Shown piece after piece: positions 20,222 through 29,564 of a stretch of DNA of 64,000 bases. The translations under genes were made by a program, and so were the position numbers. The stretch spans positions 30,320,001 through 30,384,000 of the forward strand of contig OU612068.1 in the NCBI GenBank assembly GCA_914767715.1, written 5' to 3'. The stretch's first letter is position 1. Every line of letters begins with the position of its first letter. Below the pieces are notes generated by a model that searched no databases, was not told the origin of the DNA, and saw only the letters and a program-made list of their open reading frames with translations. This DNA comes from Membranipora membranacea (taxonomy: Eukaryota; Bryozoa; Gymnolaemata; Cheilostomatida; Membraniporidae).

Positions 20222-22277
20222 TGTGTATAGCGTGTTTCATGTCGGTTTGTGATGAGAATTTTACCTTCACAGTGCGCAAGGTCTTACCACCTTTTGAGAG
20301 TCTCTCAATAGTGGCCTCCGGATAAACTGCTTTGACATCTTGCTCTATATCATTGTTACTGCCTTCTTTAGGGACATTGTACATCATGGCACAGTTTAAA
20401 TTCTGAGTCTTGGGGTCTTGTGGTCTCCTTGCAGTCGATCCACCAAAGAGGAGACAATTCCATTCCGATACAATTTTTATAGCTGCAGCAGTATCTCTAA
20501 ATTGAATGGCCAGTTTTGGGTGATCTGACTTAAACTTATATGGCGTTATTTTTCTACAATCACTAGACCATAATGTTTACAGATCTCTTGTCTAGTAATA
20601 TCTTGGTTGTAATTTAAATGGAAAGGTGTGTCTTTCTCTATATTAACGATAATGTTTCTTTCAGGTGCAAATGGTTCTCTATGCGTTGGCTGTGGATGGT
20701 CTGAGCTGTGTTGGTCCTTACTGGATGATTTGAGTTTTGACTTTCTGCTGTGAAGGGTATTATTGTTTGGTGATCCACTATGGTGTGGTAAATAGGAAGG
20801 CCGGCCGTGGTATTGGAAGGATAGTAGTCGGGATAAAGGGTTTGCCTGGTTTTGTTGAGTGGAAGTGTGTGGTGTTGGTATGGAGGGGGAAACATGAGCA
20901 CCAGTGTCGTGACTTTGTGCTTTTCCAGCAACCTGTGCATACGTTCCAAATTTCTGGTTGATGGAAGATTCCAGTTGCTGTTTTACACAGAACAGTTGAT
21001 GGTTAAATTTCTGCTCCATAGTTTCTGAGAAATGGCCAAGGTGTGCACGTAATGTGTCATTGGTTAATGGTCCGATGTTTCTGCTCTCCTGCATTTGTTG
21101 GATGATCTGGGCGTGGTTATTGACAACCTCTTCCAATTCTTGAATTCTTGACTGCAGTGACTTGTTCAAAGCCTTGCACATATTTAGACTGCAATCTGGA
21201 ATTTTTGTAGGTGGTGAAGAAATTGGTGGGTAAGAACTTAAGTCAGAGATCGGTGGAGGGATCGATTTATTGAGAGGAGATCTTGATCTTGATTTTTCTC
21301 TTGATTTGTTTGGTAGAGTGAGTTGGTCATGTACTCCTGTATCAGCTTGTCTCCTGTTAAAGGTTGCAGATTTAAGCTGTTGGTTGTTGGGAGAGGAATT
21401 TGTTACAGCAGTTCGAACACGAGTGATATCTATGTCAGACTGGATAATAGGAGATGAGGTGTTGGGGATGGGTGATCTAGGACTGACGGGATTGTTGATT
21501 GGGCTCTGGTTTTTGACTGGGCTCTGTTGGGAAGGGGTGGTGGGATGGGAAGGCAAACTCTTTGATGACTCACTTTCAATGTTTGATGAAGTTGATAGGA
21601 CAGGGTGAGTTGGGAGTGATAGCTCAGTAGCTTCATCTTTGCTATGTGTGAAAGATGGACTATTGATTGATCTATCCATATTACTTTCGTCTGAGAAGCT
21701 ATCTCTTTCATAGTTTTTTACACTAGCCAGAGCTGTGTGGCAGATTGATTGATAATCCTGGTTGGCAGCATCAACATTGTGATGAGGCATCTTAGACATT
21801 AGTTCCTCGTAGTGAGCCATGAAATAGTTAATATCTGAATTTCCGTTCACCAAAATAGTGAATGTTGTATTATAAAAGTTGATAGTATAAACTTTTTTTT
21901 TCCTTTTTTTTTAGCTTTTTCGAAACACTTATACATGCTCCACTTTTATCTACAGTTAACTTAGAACACACACCTTCAATGTCTTTAGTTTTGAGAAAGT
22001 TTGCTAGTGAAGTTTTGATCCACTCGAATGCAGCGGTGTTACATACAATCACTATCTGCGGGTTTTTGGTAGTGCCCTTAACTTTTATAGTTGATGTTTG
22101 GTTGAAGGTACTATCCAGCTTCTTCTGAATGGCATTTATCTTGTCCAGATAATATGGCACTTGGTTGATATGTTCCTCAGTTGATTTAGGCTTCATTGTG
22201 AAAACCAGTGTAGGTGTAGAGGATTTTGAGGGGGGTTTCCCTAAGGCGGCGATACCCGCCACTGCAACCGCGCACAT
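20154..22277 (-). pseudogene. ORF1 (RNA-binding protein) of the element, frameshifted
   Basis: Three frames line up: 22277-21870 (135 residues), 21853-20546 (435 residues) and 20387-20154. The first ends in a lysine-rich run encoded by A tracts, and the second frame is open back to that run, so the break is a one-base slip in homopolymer DNA. The middle part is a long low-complexity Ser/Pro-rich stretch followed by a short coiled coil (RIQELEEVVNNHAQIIQQMQ). The last part (EATIERLSKGGKTLRTVKVK) resembles an RRM-like fold seen in retrotransposon ORF1 proteins. ORF1 proteins coat element RNA. Confidence 0.7.
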
Positions 22278-22289
22278 TGCCTATTTATG

Positions 22290-22500
22290 CTGAGTATGCC
22301 GACTCTCTAAAATGAGTGCGCCGACTCTATCTAAGTGGAAATGTATCGAGTACGCCAACACTATCTGCCTGTGAATATACCAAGTACGCTGACTCTATCT
22401 ATTATTATGATTTTTTTTTTTATTTTATTATTATTATTTTTTATTTTATTATTATTATTATTATTAATAATAATAACCAAGTACGCTGACTCTATCTAGG
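22290..22500. repeat. Degenerate short repeats and ATT-rich palindrome
   Basis: Four imperfect copies of a unit like AAGTACGCTGACTCTATCT lie between about 22310 and 22500. An ATT/AAT tract (22410-22478) sits between the last two and is self-complementary. The position directly upstream of ORF1 suggests retrotransposon 5' UTR repeats. Confidence 0.6.
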
Positions 22501-22545
22501 CTGGGAATATAATTGACCTGACTTTGGGACTGGCTTTTGGGGGGG

Positions 22546-22765
22546 GGATATGGACAAACTATTAACTTATTTATCCTGCAAGAAAAACTGGGGAGGGAAA
22601 GGATATGGTCAAACTAATAACATATTTATCGGGCAAGATAAATTGGGGAGGGAAGGGATATGGACAAACTATTGACATATTTATCGGGCAAGATAAATTG
22701 GGGAGGGAAGGGATATGGGCAAACTATTAACATATTTATCGGGCAAGATAAATGAGTGGGAGGGA
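22546..22765. repeat. 55-bp tandem repeat, four units
   Basis: Units start at 22546, 22601, 22656 and 22711, each near GGATATGG(A/T/G)CAAACTA and ending in GGGGAGGGAAG. The inner two are almost identical; the first and last are more diverged. Confidence 0.9.
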
Positions 22766-24478
22766 ATAGCTCTGGGTTTTAACTACCTTTGCTTGCGAGA
22801 TAGCGGGTAGGAACTGGACTGGGAATCAGGTCAATGGATGCAGTGGTGCAATGGGGGGTTTTCACTTGGTCTCTACCTACTACCCAAGGGAGGCTACAGT
22901 CTAACAACAGAGTTCACACAAGGCAACATTATGTCAAGGCAGGGAGGACTGCCAGCAGGCACAATGATGCACTCTAAATGGTGCACTTTGGGGTGTACAC
23001 TAACAACTAGTTAATGGCAGATGCTCAATTTATATAAATATACAACTCACCGAATTACACTATTCTACCTCTGAATCGACAACCATCAAAGTAATTTAAT
23101 CCTGATCGACCTGTCCTGTTACGGTGATATCGAACCTAGAGATAGACAAAAACATGGGTGAGAGACAACGTCATGATAGAAAACATATACAAATATAAAC
23201 AGAACAAGATATCAACTCGCAAGCACAATCACGCAATCATGTTGTTGTTGTTTGTTGTTGTTTGTTGCTGTTTTTGTTGTTATTTTCTGGTGGTTTTATA
23301 ATACTATCTAATACTGAATATGTGGCTAGATATCTGGGTCCTGCTGCCACATATTTCAGCTCCAATTAATATTTTTGTTGTGCTCAGCTCTCTCGGTGGA
23401 TCAAGAGTCCCCGAGCTAAACTCTTTACTTGCTATTAATACCTCACTCACTCTCCCTAATCATCCATGTTCATTCATGTATGAACTAGGGCTTCTCATTC
23501 ATATTGTTAAACATATTTGTGATACTTTGTAGTTGTCTTCTCTTGTACACGAGAAGGCAACTAGCAAATGTAATACATAAAATTCCTCATACTCACAATC
23601 TCTACTAGGATTCACATTACGCGTAACCACATTCATCTAAACTCGTTCACAACAACAACTCAAGAACTTACTTCAGTGGGTTGAGTTGTGTTCTATGAGC
23701 TTTTATTTGGTTGCTGACTGGATAAGTTTTACAGATGTGTCTAGTTTGATTGCCAAAAGATAACTGTCCTGAATCTAGGCCAATCTACTATTGCTCAGTT
23801 ATTAAAAGTATAAAGGAAACATGCTACTAGCTGTGGAAAAATACCAAATACCAAATAATTTAACCAGAATGTAAGAATGAATAGTTGCCATGGGAACAAT
23901 ACTGATAGTCCTGAAGATATAAAAATAAGTGTCGATAAAAATAAGAAAAGTTACTAAAATGATGATATGGGCAGACAACTAATAATAATAAGAAAGCTTG
24001 TAAAATAAACTTTTAAATGTCCAGCTGTGGTGGAAAATCCACCACATAGGTACAGAGGAAGTACTATCCAAGTCTAAGTCATTGCTATTCTTTTTCCGCG
24101 CTCGGTGAAAATATTTTATCATTTGTTAAATATTACTAGTATAGGTTTTTACTTAAAACAATGTCAGAGCAGTTTTTTATTGCTGCTTGCTGCGTCGCTC
24201 ACAACAATCAATATCAATTTACAACACAACAATTTTCTGAACATTTACTAGACTGGGATTCAGTCCAACATGTTGGAGTTATCAACTCAGGTTGGGAGTG
24301 TTGAACAGTCAACTCAACATAATAACAATTCAAAACTTTTAAGCCATTAAAGACAAAACCACAAGCACATGGATCTATTTAGAAATAAACAAAACAAACA
24401 AACAAAAACAAATATATGAGAAGATAACAGCGGCCACACAACCCATAATACAGACAACGCCCCATTGGTGGCCTGAAT
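22766..24478. other. Gene-poor stretch
   Basis: No exon with convincing splice sites or protein-like composition is seen on either strand. A GTT-rich run lies at 23238-23283. A 70-codon ORF at 23320 has no supporting features. Confidence 0.5.
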
Positions 24479-24671
24479 CCCAGATTTTTTGTTTATAACT
24501 CGATCTATTTTGATCTGATTTTGAATTGAAAATTACAATAGATTTAGCAGCTTGTCGTGAACAGTATGATACTATGTTTAGGCTAAAATTTTTTTTTAAG
24601 AAGTTGATTGTAAAGCAGTTTTCAAATTCAAAATCAGATTGAAATTGATCGAGTCATGAACAAAAAACTGG
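24479..24671. repeat. Foldback element with arms of about 53 bp
   Basis: The arms are 24479-24531 and 24619-24671 and pair at most positions (left arm contains ATCTGATTTTGAATTGAAAA, right arm its near complement). They are separated by about 87 bases. This is the architecture of a small foldback or MITE-like element. Confidence 0.75.
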
Positions 24672-24903
24672 ATTGTTCACATTAAATCAATGATAGCATT
24701 GTCGCTTCTACACTTTCCAATGCTGTTACTCGCCTCACTTCAGCTGTATATAGTGTCCTTTCTAGGTTTCTTGTTATGTATTTTATTCATAAAACCTGTT
24801 TTATTGTTCATAGCTTAAGAGTTAAAAAAGTTTCAAAATAATTTGATTAAGCCCTCCAGATTGATGTTATTGTAATAATTTATTGCTATCATTATTATCA
24901 TCG

Positions 24904-24930
24904 ATGAACTAAACCATAGGTTTAGTTCAT
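24904..24930. repeat. Perfect 12-bp hairpin between direct repeats
   Basis: Arms ATGAACTAAACC and its exact complement surround a three-base loop. The hairpin is flanked on both sides by TATCATTATTATCAT. Confidence 0.85.
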
Positions 24931-25014
24931 TGTTATCATTATTATCATTATTTATATTGACATTATAGTTTCATCTCCTTGAAATTTTTAATCTCTCTGC
25001 AACATTTTATTGAG

Positions 25015-25201
25015 TGGTTGCTCTCAATGTATTTAAGGAAAGTCAGGAGATACATGACCGTCTTATGGGTCTCAAATTCCCGCCTGCATCCACAGAACCA
25101 TCACTACCTGACAAAGAATCTTCGTCAGCGACAGAAGGTGGCTGTCAATCATGGGACTCTGTTGAGAAAGAGCGCACAAAACTTCCTCGTCTTCAGCCTG
25201 T
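25015..25201 (+). CDS. Exon-like segment, gene unknown
   Basis: An open frame encodes hydrophilic, protein-like sequence (for example FKESQEIHDRLMGLKFPPAS and SVEKERTKLPRLQPV). It has a pyrimidine-rich region and AG before it, and a strong donor GTGAGT at 25202. A second frame is open over the same bases. I could not connect it with confidence to other exons, so it may be an internal exon of an unrecognised plus-strand gene or chance. Confidence 0.25.
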
Positions 25202-25355
25202 GTGAGTCTCAGTTACAAACTGGCGGTATGCTCTGACCAAACTGGGCGGCGATGTATTGGACAAAAATGAGAAATAGCTGTCTGAAAACTTTTCAAAAAT
25301 TAAATTGGTATTTAAGCCCATGTTGTTTGAATGCAGGCCCAGTAGTCAGTGGAAA

Positions 25356-25434
25356 TGAGGTGGGATTTGAACCCATTACTTACCATATTTGCCATTATTG
25401 AAAAGTAGGCTTTCTAACCAACTGAGCTACCTCC
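25356..25434 (-). repeat. tRNA-derived SINE head or tRNA pseudogene
   Basis: On the minus strand there is an intact box A (TAGCTCAGTTGG, 25429-25418) and, about 45 bases later, a box B (GGTTCAAATCC, 25373-25363) with a clean T-arm. The acceptor stem pairs only partly (GGAGGTA against CACCTCA) and the D and anticodon stems do not close. It is therefore not a normal tRNA gene. A decayed tRNA or the head of a tRNA-derived SINE fits best. Confidence 0.65.
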
Positions 25435-25908
25435 AAATGAGCTGTCACAGATGTCAACCTGCAGAAACATATTTCTCTACCAAATAAGCTGATACCTCAT
25501 ACTACGATCAATTTATTTAGATTCAATTTAACGTTAACCTGTTTTGTGGCAATTATGATTTTCGAATTTGACTGAACCAGCAGTGGATTTTTCATTAATC
25601 AGGAGGGATGTTATCAAGAAATAATTTTGTCACACTTACATTGCGTCTTTTCGGTCTACCTAGATACTCTCAGGGATGTATAAATCTCCATTTTATACTG
25701 GGGAGGGCTGCAATGCCTCACATACAGAATAAACTATATCCTGCTATTAGGACACAACTATGAACTACTATCCAACTACTGTGAGCTTGATAAGCATTGA
25801 AAAAGCTGAAGTATATTTTCCAGTTCATGGGTAAATACCAATATCAGGTTATAATTTATAATGTTTGAAGGTGTGCCAAGTGTATGACCACAAAGATAAA
25901 GATGGCAG

Positions 25909-26016
25909 CCAGCGCTCAGATCCCTATGAACTCTGTACGACTGAGATGGTGTAACTGTAGCCTCAAGCCAGTCCTCAGTATGCAAGATATACAGGCATGT
26001 ATGGAGAATTACGGAA
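25909..26016 (+). CDS. Possible exon, RRM-like start
   Basis: An open frame reads NSVRLRWCNCSLKPVLSMQD then IQACMENYGK. This loosely resembles the first strand and helix of an RRM such as that of DNAJC17-type proteins. The donor that follows (GTTTGT) is weak and no continuation was found before the kinase gene. Listed only as a weak candidate. Confidence 0.2.
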
Positions 26017-26281
26017 AGGTTTGTATACCCTTTTACCTGTCAGATATACATATGAAACTGAATATAGTGACTTGACTTTATAGGAAGGGCTGCTAAGTTG
26101 CACTGCATCAAATATTTAACTATATTCATAGTTGGTGATTTGTCTGATGTAGTAGAACCAGGGTTGATTTATTTGTTTTTGAGGAGGTTATGGTATATAA
26201 TATATAATATGGTGATATCGCGTGTGTCTCACGGAAAAGCTGTTTTCTCATTTCACAAATTACTGTTACATCTGATCACAA

Positions 26282-27679
26282 TCAAAAAGGAAAAGATCGC
26301 TGCATACAATCCTTCTTACATGTTTCCTCGGCACTGATTCGACAAGCAGGGTCACGGTGCAAACAATGCACTATTATGGTTTTCATTGACCTTATCCGCA
26401 CGCAGCGTCCAGCATGTTGTTTTAATTTATCAACGTTACCGTCCCTCGCAATTTCAATAAGTTGCGTTATAGCTCTGTCTACCTGGCTAGGACTAGGTGA
26501 GCCCTCTGATGTTATATAGAGGATCTCAAACATGAGTATGCCCAAGGACCACATATCTAGCTTTGTGGAGGAAAAAAGCTCAGGAGCAGTATTGTAAGGT
26601 GGGGTGCCACAATTTCCATTAAACCCTGTTGACCCTTCGATACGTCGACAGAGACCGAAGTCACCTACAGCAACCTCCAGATTGTCTTCATCTACAGTCC
26701 GCACTAGAATATTTTTCGGTTTGAGATCTCTGTGAACATAGTGATTGCTGTGTACAAATAATATAGCTTGTGCTATCTGAGAAAAAATGGAGAGTGTTAC
26801 ATCTCGTGACGGCTGATTTCCCTGTCTATATAACTCATCTAGGTTCTGGGTGTACAGGTCCATAACTATATACACCTTCAGCCCTGTAATAAATCAGATA
26901 GACTCTGATATCACATTCCAATTATTCTTTGGAAAGATCTCGCTGTCACGATCTGGCAGCATGTTTCACACAAGTTGTCAGGAATCAGAATGTACATTGG
27001 CAGATCGGATATCAGAGATTATCTTATTTCTGGTCTGTAACTTTGTAACATTGACAGGCTCGACTTCACAACTTGGCCTGGCACTTAAAAGGAAAACTGA
27101 GCCAGAGGTAATCGCTAGCTTTTAACTGCATATCTTACATAACAAGACCTTAGTGGGTGTTGAGAATTACAGGGTTGCCTCACCTTTAGCGGCACGTAGA
27201 CAACGCCTGATGCCATCAGTAAGCTCTTCATTGTTGACAAAGTCGATTAGAAGATCAATGTCGACACCATCTTGCCATGTTTTGTTGTTCATGGGAGGTT
27301 GTATCCAGCTTTCATGGCACCTGACAATGTTTGGGTGTTGAAACTCTTCATGTGACTGTAATACTGCTTCTTGGCATGCGTTCAAAAAATCTGACGTTAG
27401 ATCACTATCTGAGCTAACCGACTTTGACCTTTTTGACAAGTTCCTATCAAGAAAGTCAGTCCTGTAGTTCAGTTCAATTACCTTGACAGCTACTTCTTCA
27501 AGATCTTCCATTCGAAGCATGCGATGCACAAAACCGAACGCTCCTCGTTTGGGCCATATCTCGGAGTCACCTGAATGAGGAGGGATCTCCTGGTACTCGT
27601 CTCTGAAATGCTCATCGCCTCTGATTTTCTCTCTGAGAAGGCTTTGGATTCTCTCCTTGATTGTACTGGAAAGATTCAT
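26282..27679 (-). CDS. eIF2-alpha-kinase-like Ser/Thr protein kinase
   Basis: Two exons, 27679-27184 and 26883-26282, joined in phase 1, give 365 residues. The kinase domain has a glycine loop variant (KRGAFGFV, about residues 44-51), the lysine in VAVKVI (Lys66), HPNIVRCHESWIQPP, which is typical of the EIF2AK family, HRDLKPKNIL (Asp218), DFG (240-242) and an APE-like APE (265-267). All catalytic residues are present. EIF2AK enzymes (HRI, PKR, PERK, GCN2) phosphorylate eIF2-alpha to reduce translation under stress. Unlike those, this protein has no visible sensor domain: the N-terminus is about 40 residues, and the usual long kinase insert is short. Substrate is therefore inferred from family only. 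Confidence 0.75.
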
Positions 27680-29564
27680 GCCAACTCAGCAGTGTGTCAT
27701 ATGGCATAGGGCAGTTACATTCAGCAGGTGCTTGCTATGGCTTGGTTCAGTAGATTGAGTAGCTAGTATAGCCTATACTGTGTGTTGTTCAAAGGTTATA
27801 CACATGTACGTAGTTAATTGGCTAGATTGTTATTGTAGTCAAGTCATTTACTGATACGCAAGTCGAAAAGTGTGCACATTTTATATATGGGAATTCCCTA
27901 GCTTGAGTTTATCAGAGATGTAAAATAAGAGACCGTATTGCCCTCCCCTCCCTGTAAAGAGCCTCTAAGGCTAGGTATTTTCCAAGTTTTTATTGGCTTC
28001 ATGCATTATAGATTTGTTCATTGTGCGCAATTGATAATCTAATCAAGTAGAATTGTATTTCACACATATATAATATACTGATATAAGGGATTGTGAATTT
28101 CATTGTATATGTGGGGGGGGGGGGGGGGAATTAAGAGCACGGTGTAGTGGGCTTCTCAATTCTATTTCTATGTCATATCTACCTAGCCTGGGCACGCTGT
28201 CGGGGTGGGGGCGAAAAAACGCTTTCAGGCGAGTTTGAAGCAACCCAGTATGTTGCAGCAGCTATTCAAAACAGCTTTTCGATGGGGGCCTACAGAGTTT
28301 GTGAACGATAACTAGGTGATAGGATGGGGAGAGGGTGTCGGTTCAGCATTACGGCCATTTCATTGTTATTATCTTTATACGCTTTTATTAATATTATACA
28401 CACTTACAGCATTCGATCCACATGGTGATTCAGCATGGGTTTTCCTGTAACCTCACCTTTGTACTCGCGTAGGAAATAGTTTTTGTGGAGATATCATTAA
28501 TCCCAATAATATTAATAATTGTAATAATCTATGCTATGACTGTTGAGCTCCTGGTATTGGGGGTATTCCAGGGGTCGCATTGCTGCTTGTATACCTGGAT
28601 AGTAGGAATGCAAACAAGGATCAAGGCGCTAGACACAAACTTTATCTTATTTGTTTTAGGTACGAGCTGTTAAATCTCTTTCGCCCACTCAGGCCTTAGT
28701 GGATTTTACAAGTTACTGTGATTCAAGTCAAGTGGTCAGCACCCAAACTATAGCAATAGCTGGATATACAGTTAAACCCTCATTTTACCACAACAGCCAG
28801 AACAGAAAAATTCATCACCTCAATTGCGGGTGTTGGATAACAGGTAGCTGAGAAGCTATAAGTATGGGAACCACTGACAGTAAGACAAGAAGCCACAGGG
28901 AAACATGCTGTGGGAAAGTGACTTCAATTTTCATCACAATGTTAATGATATGAAATGTTTCAAAGTTTGAACACACAAACTATTGTATTGCCAGAAATAA
29001 TTTCATCACCAGTTCAAAACATAAATATGCTGGTTACATGCAGATTGTTGATAGAAGATTGCCTGCTGCTGTGTTTTGAAACAATAATTATCAATAAAGT
29101 ATCGACTATACGATTGTAAAAAAAATATACAGTTTGAAATGAAAATACTATTTTCACCTGTTTGATTTCCAATATTTTTTGATAGTATTTTATGAATGTG
29201 CGTGAGTGACTTCGTTCAATAATTGATTCTACATGTTGCAGTACCTATGACCTTACTTTGACCTAGCCGTCCTCACATCTGGTTGATGATCAGGTGATGA
29301 AAGAATTCTGAAATACTGACACACTCAAAGAAACCTTGCACTAATATTCATGTCTAAATCATGGTCATAGTAATGATTTTGAGCGGTATTGAGGGGACGC
29401 TGGGTTGAAACCTACACAAAAATTAACATTGCAAAAATCTAAAACTAGCATTGAAGGACCTAGCACCCTTTAATTTTCAAACAAAGAATTATTGGGTCGG
29501 AATGAGACTATACTATACAAGAGAAGACTAGAGATTGTGTGAGATTTGCGTATTTTGATAAAGG
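27680..29564. other. Intergenic region
   Basis: Lies between the kinase start and the POGLUT stop codon. The only structure noted is a G homopolymer. No coding exon is supported; a 62-codon ORF at 28485 lacks any sign of being real. Confidence 0.5.
28112..28128. repeat. Poly-G tract
   Basis: An uninterrupted run of about 17 G, a possible quadruplex-forming site and likely length-variable. Confidence 0.8.

Larger units (their letters stand above)
17290..22277 (-). mobile_element. Near full-length CR1/jockey-like non-LTR element
   Basis: Minus-strand element of about 5 kb with ORF1, an endonuclease/RT ORF2 and a 3' UTR that ends in CAATAAAAG followed by a TA-rich tail (17295-17310). Several single-base frame changes show it is degenerate. 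The region just beyond its 5' end (22290-22765) contains short repeats and a 55-bp tandem array that may belong to its 5' UTR. Confidence 0.85.

Noticed and set aside
20737-21608. Plus-strand ORFs of 74 and 112 codons
   Set aside because: They are the complement of the low-complexity Ser/Pro-rich ORF1; open frames there are a composition effect.
22546-22765. Possible CRISPR-like array
   Set aside because: Units are contiguous 55-bp tandem repeats with no unique spacers, and the DNA is animal nuclear.
23320-23532. 70-codon ORF with hydrophobic stretches
   Set aside because: No splice context, family resemblance or upstream signal; expected by chance in this length of sequence.
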